64,000 bases of DNA, from positions 158,173 to 222,172 of the forward strand of contig NZ_CH672427.1 of assembly GCF_000153205.1 (NCBI RefSeq). The letters are read 5' to 3'. Positions 57,085 to 64,000 of this stretch are shown here, piece after piece. Under the pieces are notes generated by a model. That model did not search any database. It saw only the letters and a program-made list of their open reading frames with translations, and was not told the DNA's origin. This DNA comes from Nitrococcus mobilis Nb-231 (GTDB lineage Bacteria > Pseudomonadota > Gammaproteobacteria > Nitrococcales > Nitrococcaceae). How positions within the stretch are numbered: position 1 is the stretch's first letter; the number at the start of each line of letters is the position of its first letter. The position numbers were made by a program, and so were the translations under genes.

Positions 57085-58173
57085 ATGACGGTCAAAATCG
57101 CAATTCTCTCGGGCGATGGGATTGGCCCCGAGATCGTCGCCGAGGCGATAAAAGTCATCGGTTGCTTGCGCAAGCACTATGGCTTTCAGGTGGAGTTGGA
57201 AGAAGCCCAGATCGGTGGGGCTGCGGTGGATACTAGCGGCGAACCGCTGCCGGAGGCGACGTTGCGGCTGGCTCGCCAGGCCGATGCGATCCTGCTGGGA
57301 GCGGTCGGTGGGCCAAAGTGGGAGACCCTCGAGCGGCGCCGCCGACCGGAGCAAGGGCTGCTTGCCATCCGCTCGGCGCTTGGTTTGTTTGGCAATTTGC
57401 GCCCCGCCATCCTTTATGCGGAACTGGCCGGAGCCTCGACTCTGCGACCCGAAATCGTAGCGGATTTGGACATCCTGATCGTCCGGGAGTTAACCGGGGG
57501 TATTTATTTCGGCGAGCCCCGCGGGGTGCGCACCTCCGGTACGGGTGAGCGAGAGGCGTACAATACGCTGCTCTACCGGGAATCGGAAATCGTGCGCATC
57601 GCGCGGCTGGCGTTCGAGATCGCCGGTAAACGCGACGCTCGCCTGTGCTCCGTGGACAAGGCCAACGTTCTGGAGTCGAGCGGACTCTGGCGCGAAGTGG
57701 TCACGCAGCTTTCGGGCGAATACCCTCAGGTCGAGCTCTCGCATCTCTACGTGGACAATGCGGCGATGCAATTGGTGCGCGCCCCCAAGCAGTTCGATGT
57801 CATCGTCACCGGTAATCTGTTCGGGGACATTCTCTCGGACTGTGCCGCCATGCTGACCGGTTCCATCGGTATGCTGCCATCGGCCGCGCTGGACGAGCGG
57901 GGCAAGGGAATGTACGAGCCGGTCCACGGTTCGGCGCCGGACATTGCTGGGCGGGATGTGGCCAATCCGCTCGCCACCATTCTTTCTCTAGCGATGATGC
58001 TTCGCTACAGCCTCAACCAAGCAGTGTTGGCCGAGCGGGTGGAAAGCGCAGTCCGGTGTGTGCTTGCCGAGGGTTATCGCACGGCGGACATCCACACCGC
58101 CGGGACACGTCGGGTGGGGACCCGGGAGATGGGCGAGGCGGTCACCGCCGCATTGCGCGCGGTGGCCTCCTGA
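57085..58173 (+). CDS. leuB: 3-isopropylmalate dehydrogenase
   Basis: LeuB oxidises and decarboxylates 3-isopropylmalate to 2-ketoisocaproate using NAD. The ATG at 57085 (GGGAAG upstream) gives 362 residues (E. coli 363). Motifs: [55 protein letters not shown], and [27 protein letters not shown]. The [14 protein letters not shown] stretch is the NAD-binding signature. A frame open to 57004 overlaps leuD and is not needed. Confidence 0.97.
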   Translation: MTVKIAILSGDGIGPEIVAEAIKVIGCLRKHYGFQVELEEAQIGGAAVDTSGEPLPEATLRLARQADAILLGAVGGPKWETLERRRRPEQGLLAIRSALGLFGNLRPAILYAELAGASTLRPEIVADLDILIVRELTGGIYFGEPRGVRTSGTGEREAYNTLLYRESEIVRIARLAFEIAGKRDARLCSVDKANVLESSGLWREVVTQLSGEYPQVELSHLYVDNAAMQLVRAPKQFDVIVTGNLFGDILSDCAAMLTGSIGMLPSAALDERGKGMYEPVHGSAPDIAGRDVANPLATILSLAMMLRYSLNQAVLAERVESAVRCVLAEGYRTADIHTAGTRRVGTREMGEAVTAALRAVAS

Positions 58174-58224
58174 TCGTCGGTATAGTCGCCATTCTGACTA
58201 GTAACGCGACAAGGTAGCAACTTT

Positions 58225-59337
58225 ATGAAGCGTATTGGATTCGTCGGCTGGCGCGGCATGGTGGGTTCGGTCCTCATGCAGCGGATGCGTGAGGAAAACG
58301 ACTTCACGGCCATTGCGCCCGAGTTTTTCTCCACTTCCCAAGTCGGCCGGCCGGGACCGGATGTGGGCCGTGAGGTGCCCACAGTCAAAGACGCCCATGA
58401 TTTGAACGCCTTACAGGCGCTGGATGCCATCATCACGTGTCAGGGTGGTACCTACACCGAGGCAGTCTATCGCGAACTACGCGCGACGGGCTGGAACGGT
58501 TATTGGATCGACGCTGCCTCTACGCTGCGCATGCAGGAAGACAGCGTGATCATCCTGGACCCGGTCAACCGGGCGGTCATCGACCGCGCCCGCGCGGCTG
58601 GGGTCAAGACCTTCGTCGGCGGCAATTGCACGGTGAGCCTTATGTTGATGGGCATCGGCGGCTTGCTGCACCATGATTTGGTGGAGTGGATCAGCCCGAT
58701 GACCTACCAGGCGGCTTCCGGCGCCGGGGCTCAACATATGCGGGAGCTGATCCAGCAAATGGGGTTTTTGCATAGTGCGGCCGATCGATTGTTGGACGAT
58801 CCGGCTAGTGCGATTTTGGAAATCGATCGGGCTGTCTCCGAAGCACTGCGTAGCGAGAATTATCCGCGCGAGCATTTTGGTGTCCCGCTCGCCGGCAGCC
58901 TGATTCCGTGGATTGATCGGGCGATGGATTCTGGGCAAAGCCGCGAGGAATGGAAGGCCGGTGCCGAGACCAACAAAATTCTCGCTCGTCAGACGAATCC
59001 TATTCCCATTGATGGTGTATGTGTGCGTACCGCTGCGATGCGCTCGCATTGCCAAGCGCTGACGATCAAGCTGCGCCAGGATGTGCCCATCAATGAGATT
59101 GAGGAGATCCTGGCGCAGGCGAACGACTGGGTGCGGGTGGTGCCTAACGAGCCTGAGGCATCGAAGCGTGAACTCACCCCGGTGGCCGTAACGGGTACGC
59201 TCACCGTGACGGTGGGCCGGCTGCGTAAGCTCGCCATGGGGCCGCACTACCTGGCGGCTTTTACCGCCGGCGACCAGCTCCTGTGGGGTGCGGCTGAACC
59301 GCTGCGGCGCATGCTGCGGATCCTGCTCGAGGAGTAA
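58225..59337 (+). CDS. asd: Aspartate-semialdehyde dehydrogenase
   Basis: Asd reduces aspartyl phosphate to the semialdehyde, the branch-point to lysine, methionine and threonine. The 370 residues (E. coli 367) start [20 protein letters not shown], the NADP-binding fold of the enteric-type enzyme. The catalytic cysteine lies in [11 protein letters not shown] (about C135), and the acid/base histidine in [15 protein letters not shown]. It follows leuB by 51 bases and precedes fimV, a common gammaproteobacterial order. Confidence 0.96.
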   Translation: MKRIGFVGWRGMVGSVLMQRMREENDFTAIAPEFFSTSQVGRPGPDVGREVPTVKDAHDLNALQALDAIITCQGGTYTEAVYRELRATGWNGYWIDAASTLRMQEDSVIILDPVNRAVIDRARAAGVKTFVGGNCTVSLMLMGIGGLLHHDLVEWISPMTYQAASGAGAQHMRELIQQMGFLHSAADRLLDDPASAILEIDRAVSEALRSENYPREHFGVPLAGSLIPWIDRAMDSGQSREEWKAGAETNKILARQTNPIPIDGVCVRTAAMRSHCQALTIKLRQDVPINEIEEILAQANDWVRVVPNEPEASKRELTPVAVTGTLTVTVGRLRKLAMGPHYLAAFTAGDQLLWGAAEPLRRMLRILLEE

Positions 59338-59556
59338 ACGGTACCTGGCCGTCTCTGCCCCTTGGGTTGACCGTGTTACGGGCAGCGCTGCGCGGTGGCT
59401 GCCTTGCAGAAGATCCCCTTTGGTTGTCAAAGCTGCGAACCAGGTCGAAGTTTTCGGCCGGTTAATACGGCATAAAGACAATCGAAACTCCGCTTGCTGG
59501 GCACGTCAGGCATACAGCGTGCCCACGGTTGGAATGAGAGGCAATAGGGGATTTCC

Positions 59557-62172
59557 ATGGCTCGGAAGCTGGCATCCGCGTTGATGGCTGCGTTGATGGG
59601 GGCCCCGCCGTCGACCATGGCGCTGGGTCTCGGTAAGCTCGATGCAAATTCCGCCTTGAATGAGCCGTTGTTAGCCCGAATTCCGTTGCTGTCGGTAGGG
59701 GGCAACGATGTCGCTTCGGTCCGCGTCTCCCTCGCCTCGCCGGCTGCCTTCGAGCACGCCGGCTTGGCGCGCCCTTATTATCTTTCCAGACTAAAATTCG
59801 AAATCAAAGAAGTGGATGGGGAGCACTATATTCTCATCTCGACCGAGCAAGCCATCAAGGAGCCATTCCTGGATTTTCTGCTCAATGTGCGTTGGCCACA
59901 GGGTAACCTCCAACGCGAATATACGGTGTTACTGGATCCACCGAAGTACTCGGTAGGCGAGCCGCCCGCTACAGTGGGCAGTAATCATGTGAGCGCTACC
60001 CAGGCAGGGTTGCAAAACACGAATCCCTCACCGTCGCAGGCGCCGACAAAGGGCGCTGTTGCCGGTGAACGGGCGAACCGGTCAACTCGCTATGGCCCTG
60101 TGCAAGCCAACCAGACACTCTGGGGTATTGCCGAGGAAGTTCGCCCATCCCATGGGGTCACCGTCTACCAGACGATGCAAGCGATTCTGCTCGCCAACCC
60201 GGAAGCGTTCATTGATGGCAACATCAACGCCCTAATGAAAGGGGCGGTGCTGCGTGTGCCGCCACGCGCAGAAATTGTCAGTATCGATGCCCACCAGGCG
60301 ACGCTGCAATTGCAGGAGCAGCTTGCCCGCTGGCAGATGAGTCACTCAAGTGGGGGTTCCACGACGCCGCCAGCACAAGCCCGTGCCCAGGCGACCGCTA
60401 TGGGGCAAGGTGAAGTCGGTACGGCTGAGGCACCCATTCCGCCAACCCCGCTAGCGAAGGGGCGTTTGCATGTGGTGGCCGCGAGCGAGGACACCGAAAC
60501 GCACGCAACCGTAGCGCTTGCCGATCAGGCGTTGGCACCGACACAGCAGAACATCCTGCGGCTGCAGCAGCAGCTTGCCCTGGTGGCTGAGCGCAATGCC
60601 AATCTGGCCTCCGCCAACGAGCGACTCCAACAGCAGGCGAGCTCGCTGAAAAAAGAACTGACCGATTTAAACGGTAATGTGCCGCTCGATGAAGCTGTTC
60701 CATTGCCCGGCGCCGAATCGGTGACAAAACAAGGGGGCGAGGCGACAAGCGGAGCACAGCAAGCAAGCGCCGTCGATCCAGGCGGTGAGGCCGCTTCCGC
60801 GGGCGCTTCTGGGATGCCGTCGTCCAGTCATTTGGAAACGACCGAGCATGCGGCCAACGGCCGGAGTGCGGTGCTTGGTACCAGTGGCTCGGGTGGATCG
60901 CAGCCGACGGCTGTGGCGGACAATACCAAAAGCGAGTTGGATTCAAGCCGCGCTGAACCAGAGGCTGCCGCCAATCCGCAGAGCGATTCTTCGCTCAAAG
61001 CGCGGCTTTTGGCCTATTTGTCGCTGGATGCCAAGCGGATTGGCTTGCTTGGTGTGGGTTTGCTGTTGGTGCTGATGCTGCTATGGGCGCTTCGCCGCCG
61101 GAGTGCGGCGGCTCGGCGCCACGCGCTTCCGCCAGAAGCGCCTAGTTCGGTCGGAACGCGGGCAGTAACGAGTGTTGAGCCGGCCGGTACCAGAGCGAAT
61201 CTTGGCCGCGCTGATGTGCAGGCGCAGGCAGGCTCGGCGGTAGAGGAGAGCAATTCGCTCGATGAGGCCGAGGCTTATATCGCATACGGCCACTATGATC
61301 GGGCGCAGGAGCTTCTGGATCATGCCTTGGGCGAGCATCCCGATAACCGGGAGCTCCGGTTGAAACTGCTCGAAGTTCTAGCGGCACAAGGCGATCGCGG
61401 TGGTTTCGAGGCCGAGGCACAGGTGCTACATACGCAGCTTGCCGACGAGGCAGATCCACACTGGCAACAGGCAATCCAGTTGGCTCGGCGTATTGCTCCC
61501 GACCATCCGCTATTCAACGACACGCTGTCGTTTGAGACAGCAACGGGAACCACGGGAGCACAGCCTGAACAGGGGGAACGCGCTGCCGCAGCAACCACGG
61601 CCAAGTCGACGGACACGCCAATGGCGCAGGTGCAGGCTACAGAAGCCGACTTCGAGCTCAGCATAAGCGAACTGGCACTGGATCACTCCGGTAACTCGGG
61701 CGAAGCAGGGCGGCAGCCGACCGCTGAGCGCCAGGAGAGCGCTGTTCTCGAGTTTGATTTGGGTGAGATCGAGGCGTTTGCATCACAACGCGCGCAGGCG
61801 GCGGCATCCGCCTCCTCCTCCGCCGAGGACTCGGCGGATGATGGGTTGGGCTCGCTGGATTTCTCCCTGTCCGAGGATTGGGCGGCTCAGTCGGAGAGCA
61901 TTTCGGAGAAAGACGGCGACGATGACCAGGACGTACCGCAGCGCAATGATTTCACCTTGCAAAACGAGCTTGATCCGGAAGATGAGCGTGCGGCGAAAAC
62001 ACCGGAGGATTCGATGGGCTCGGACGAGGTGGGCACCAAGCTCGATCTGGCGCGTGCCTACCTGGATATGGGCGATATGGCTGGGGCGCGAAGCCTTCTC
62101 AGCGAAGTCGTCACGGAAGGCAATACGGCTCAGCAGAGTGAGGCGCAGGACTTGTTACGGCGGGTCGGATGA
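59557..62172 (+). CDS. fimV: FimV-like polar peptidoglycan-binding/TPR protein
   Basis: FimV is a polar inner-membrane scaffold needed for type IV pilus secretin assembly and twitching. The 871 residues have a signal sequence and the N-terminal FimV domain (about 22-130, GLGKLDANSALNEPLLARIPL). A LysM peptidoglycan-binding domain begins at about 182 (NQTLWGIAEEV), followed by a coiled-coil region (about 320-370) and low-complexity linkers. One transmembrane helix lies at about 493-512. A cytoplasmic TPR region (EAYIAYGHYDRAQELL) and the C-terminal FimV capping motif (about 825-871) complete it. The order asd-fimV-truA-trpF is conserved in Pseudomonas. FimV is also a known scaffold of c-di-GMP and cAMP pilus signalling. 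Confidence 0.92.
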   Translation: MARKLASALMAALMGAPPSTMALGLGKLDANSALNEPLLARIPLLSVGGNDVASVRVSLASPAAFEHAGLARPYYLSRLKFEIKEVDGEHYILISTEQAIKEPFLDFLLNVRWPQGNLQREYTVLLDPPKYSVGEPPATVGSNHVSATQAGLQNTNPSPSQAPTKGAVAGERANRSTRYGPVQANQTLWGIAEEVRPSHGVTVYQTMQAILLANPEAFIDGNINALMKGAVLRVPPRAEIVSIDAHQATLQLQEQLARWQMSHSSGGSTTPPAQARAQATAMGQGEVGTAEAPIPPTPLAKGRLHVVAASEDTETHATVALADQALAPTQQNILRLQQQLALVAERNANLASANERLQQQASSLKKELTDLNGNVPLDEAVPLPGAESVTKQGGEATSGAQQASAVDPGGEAASAGASGMPSSSHLETTEHAANGRSAVLGTSGSGGSQPTAVADNTKSELDSSRAEPEAAANPQSDSSLKARLLAYLSLDAKRIGLLGVGLLLVLMLLWALRRRSAAARRHALPPEAPSSVGTRAVTSVEPAGTRANLGRADVQAQAGSAVEESNSLDEAEAYIAYGHYDRAQELLDHALGEHPDNRELRLKLLEVLAAQGDRGGFEAEAQVLHTQLADEADPHWQQAIQLARRIAPDHPLFNDTLSFETATGTTGAQPEQGERAAAATTAKSTDTPMAQVQATEADFELSISELALDHSGNSGEAGRQPTAERQESAVLEFDLGEIEAFASQRAQAAASASSSAEDSADDGLGSLDFSLSEDWAAQSESISEKDGDDDQDVPQRNDFTLQNELDPEDERAAKTPEDSMGSDEVGTKLDLARAYLDMGDMAGARSLLSEVVTEGNTAQQSEAQDLLRRVG

Positions 62173-62490
62173 ATATGATCGCTTGCCGTGGTATCAAGGT
62201 GGTAGGCCTTTGCGCGATGCAGGTCTTAGTGGAACAGACCTGGTGTTTGTTCATACCATTTTCCAGCCGGGTCGAGGCGTGCAGCGACGGTCGCTGAGCG
62301 TGGCCGCTGCGTTGAATCGATCGGTTGGTTCCATATCGCCGCGGTGGTGTTCGACTGCTCATTTACTCTCACCGGTTGTTTAAGCTCGCCGAGATCTCTG
62401 CCTCACCGGCTTCCCATGGCCACCTATTCCGTGCATTCTGCGCAAGCAACGCTTCTTTTGAATTTAAATTTAGCGGGCGGTCTGTTTCCC
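62173..62490 (+). other. 318-base fimV-truA intergenic region
   Basis: No convincing gene is seen here. Near the start a 7-bp perfect hairpin (62220-62242) is followed by a T-rich stretch. Near the end an AT-rich block (62461-62472, AATTTAAATTTA) lies about 20 bases before the truA start and resembles the block upstream of aroC. The region probably holds the fimV 3' end and a truA promoter. Confidence 0.45.
62220..62242 (+). terminator. Possible weak terminator after fimV
   Basis: CAGGTCT (62220-62226) pairs perfectly with AGACCTG (62236-62242) around a 9-base loop and is followed by GTGTTTGTT. The stem is only moderately GC-rich and the U-run is interrupted. It lies 48 bases after the fimV stop. 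Confidence 0.4.
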
Positions 62491-63270
62491 ATGCGTGTTG
62501 CGCTTGGCATTGAATATGACGGCAGCCGGTTCAGCGGCTGGCAACGCCAATCGCACAGACTTTCCGTGCAGGTGGCATTGGAAGAGGCGCTGTCACGGGT
62601 GGCCGACCACCCGGTCACCGTGACCTGCGCGGGGCGCACCGACGCGGGTGTCCATGCCACTCACCAGGTCATTCATTTCGATACCACCGCGCCGCGTCCG
62701 TCGCGGGCCTGGGTCCGGGGCGTGAACTCTAATCTGCCGGGTGACATTCGGATAACCTGGGTACGTGCGGTGCCGCAGGTCTTTCACGCCCGATTCGCCG
62801 CTACGGCTCGCAGCTACCGTTATGTGATTCTGTCCCGAGCGGTGCCGCCAGCGCTCCACCGCCGGCGGGTGGCGTGGACTTACCGCCCGCTCCAGCTCTC
62901 CGCGATGCGTGTCGCGGCGCAATACCTGTTGGGCGAGCATGATTTCTCCTCCTACCGGGCGCTGGCCTGCCAGGCGCGCCACCCCGTGCGTACGGTGCAT
63001 CGCCTAGACATTACCCGCTGCGGGGATTACTTCTATGTCGACGTAACGGCCAATGCGTTCCTGCATCACATGGTGCGTAACATCGCTGGGGTGCTGCTCA
63101 GCATCGGTTCCGGCGCACGGCCGCCGCAGTGGTCGTGGGAGATTCTGCAAGCCCGGGATCGAACGGCCGGCGGTGTTACCGCGCCGGCAGGAGGGCTTTA
63201 TCTAGTCGCGGTGCGCTACCCGACTCAGTTCGCTATCCCCGAACGCGGCGAGCTTCCGGTTTTTGCGTGA
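62491..63270 (+). CDS. truA: tRNA pseudouridine(38-40) synthase
   Basis: TruA makes pseudouridine at positions 38-40 of the tRNA anticodon arm. The ATG at 62491 gives 259 residues beginning MRVALGIEYDGSRFSGWQRQ, the family N-terminus (E. coli 270). The catalytic aspartate is in CAGRTDAGVHATHQVIHF, and HDFSSYRALACQARHPVRTV and AFLHHMVRNIAGVLL are the remaining signatures. An open frame extends upstream to 62344 but lacks family sequence. Confidence 0.96.
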   Translation: MRVALGIEYDGSRFSGWQRQSHRLSVQVALEEALSRVADHPVTVTCAGRTDAGVHATHQVIHFDTTAPRPSRAWVRGVNSNLPGDIRITWVRAVPQVFHARFAATARSYRYVILSRAVPPALHRRRVAWTYRPLQLSAMRVAAQYLLGEHDFSSYRALACQARHPVRTVHRLDITRCGDYFYVDVTANAFLHHMVRNIAGVLLSIGSGARPPQWSWEILQARDRTAGGVTAPAGGLYLVAVRYPTQFAIPERGELPVFA

Positions 63271-63344
63271 CCCTCGCTGGCAGGGTACCATTACGCATCT
63301 CCTCGAATCACAGGTCTTGGCTCGATCCATACGGGGCCCCGCGG

Positions 63345-63980
63345 TTGCGTACACGCATTAAAATTTGCGGACTGACCCATCCGGATACCGCTGTTGCGGC
63401 CGCACAGCTGGGTGTCGATGCTGTTGGGCTGGTTTTCTATGAGCGTAGCCCGCGGCGGTTATCATTACGCTGTGCCCGTGAAATCGTCGCGGCGCTGCCG
63501 CCGTTCGTAACCGTGGTCGGGCTTTTCCTCGATGCGCCAGCGGCGCAGGTGGAAGAGGTTCTCGCGAGCGTAGCGCTGGACGTGCTGCAATTCCATGGCG
63601 CCGAGGAGCACGCCTATTGCGTGCAGTTCCGCCGCCCTTATATCAAGGCTGTGCCCATGGGTGGGGCTATTGATCCGGTCGCTTATGTTCGCACCTATCC
63701 GGATGCCGCCGGTTTGCTACTGGACAGCCACCGCCTCGGTCAAGCCGGCGGCAGCGGCCAGGCCTTCGATTGGCAACAGGTGTCCCAGGATTTGGGGCGC
63801 CCCATCGTGTTAGCCGGGGGGTTGCATGCCGGCAATGTCGCAGCGGCGATCACGGCAACACGTCCTTGGGGCGTGGATGTCAGCAGTGGGGTAGAGGCAA
63901 GACCTGGGGTCAAGGACCCCGCGCTCATGAGCGCATTTGTCAAAGAGGTTGCTCGTGTCCAAGGTGGCTATGTCGAGTAA
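63345..63980 (+). CDS. trpF: Phosphoribosylanthranilate isomerase
   Basis: TrpF performs the third step of tryptophan synthesis, an Amadori rearrangement of phosphoribosylanthranilate. The TTG at 63345 gives RTRIKICGLTHPD at exactly the family N-terminus and 211 residues, typical for monofunctional TrpF. No ATG or GTG lies close upstream. The active-site cysteine is in KICGL, and the catalytic Asp in VGLFLDAP. LQFHGAEEH, VLAGGLHAGNV and GVDVSSGVEARPGVKDP are diagnostic. Its last 11 bases overlap the putative trpB start. Confidence 0.94.
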   Translation: MRTRIKICGLTHPDTAVAAAQLGVDAVGLVFYERSPRRLSLRCAREIVAALPPFVTVVGLFLDAPAAQVEEVLASVALDVLQFHGAEEHAYCVQFRRPYIKAVPMGGAIDPVAYVRTYPDAAGLLLDSHRLGQAGGSGQAFDWQQVSQDLGRPIVLAGGLHAGNVAAAITATRPWGVDVSSGVEARPGVKDPALMSAFVKEVARVQGGYVE

Positions 63981-64000
63981 GGTATCGATCGATACAGCGG
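63970..64000 (+). CDS. trpB: Start of tryptophan synthase beta chain, 3'-partial
   Basis: An ATG at 63970, overlapping the trpF end in another frame and preceded by AAGGTGG, opens MSSKVSIDTA and runs off the window. In gammaproteobacteria truA-trpF-trpB-trpA is the conserved order, so trpB is the likely gene. Only ten residues are visible, so identification rests on position. Confidence 0.5.
   Translation, partial: MSSKVSIDTA

Noticed and set aside
58477..59481. 334-codon open frame on the minus strand
   Set aside because: Antisense to asd with no motif or ribosome binding site.
62173..62490. Non-canonical gene between fimV and truA
   Set aside because: No frame with a start, ribosome binding site and plausible protein; only hairpin and AT-rich elements.

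Overview
This 64 kb window is ordinary chromosomal core DNA of a gammaproteobacterium. It is GC-rich, with short operons and many GTG/TTG starts. The gene orders suhB/trmJ/cysE/iscS, ndk-rlmN-pilF-rodZ-hisS-yfgM-bamB, pstSCAB-phoU, leuCDB-asd-fimV-truA-trpF and epmB/efp/epmA are all gammaproteobacterial. FimV, PilF, a FimX-like protein and a PA2778/PA2779-type pair point to a deep-branching, Chromatiales/Xanthomonadales/Pseudomonas-like relative rather than an enteric. No tRNA, rRNA, CRISPR array or prophage was seen. The only clear mobile element is one IS1634-type insertion.

Layout. 1-2.6 kb: secD (cut by the window edge) and secF, the accessory Sec export motor. 2.7-14.9 kb: suhB diverging from trmJ, then a long same-strand run: cysE, a reduced ISC cluster (iscS, a one-cysteine IscU-like protein, iscA), ndk, rlmN, pilF, rodZ, hisS, yfgM, bamB and a TANGO2/NRDE protein. 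15-17.7 kb: adk, an NfeD-type membrane serine protease and pdxH. 18-24.3 kb: the phosphate module phoR-pstS-pstC-pstA-pstB-phoU, with a candidate Pho box and an internal terminator, but no phoB. 24.2-27.1 kb on the minus strand: argF, argD and sodB. 27.7-32.4 kb: a membrane diguanylate cyclase, rnm (PHP phosphoesterase), a small membrane protein, srkA and a YgjP-like metallopeptidase. 32.5-34.4 kb: the insertion sequence. 34.5-40.4 kb on the minus strand: typA, a PA2779/PA2778 pair, queD-folE2 and xseB-ispA. 40.6-44.8 kb: parE and parC. 44.8-48.7 kb on the minus strand: a PilZ-like gene followed by a fimX-like gene. 48.8-51.5 kb: epmB diverging from efp-epmA. 51.5-64 kb: psd (minus), aroC, an MFS transporter, leuCDB, asd, fimV, truA, trpF and the first codons of trpB.

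How the genes work together. Several modules are complete or near-complete: leucine and aspartate-family synthesis, high-affinity phosphate uptake, EF-P beta-lysylation, the first two queuosine steps, and topoisomerase IV. Type IV pilus/polarity functions recur at separate loci (pilF, fimV, fimX plus its PilZ-like neighbour).

The most unusual locus is the ISC cluster at 5.4-7.4 kb. The scaffold keeps only one of the three IscU cysteines, its HscA-recognition motif is altered, and iscR, hscB, hscA, fdx and iscX are absent from their usual positions. I infer a repurposed or relic scaffold. No wholly new multi-gene system (defence, toxin or similar) could be recognised in the window.
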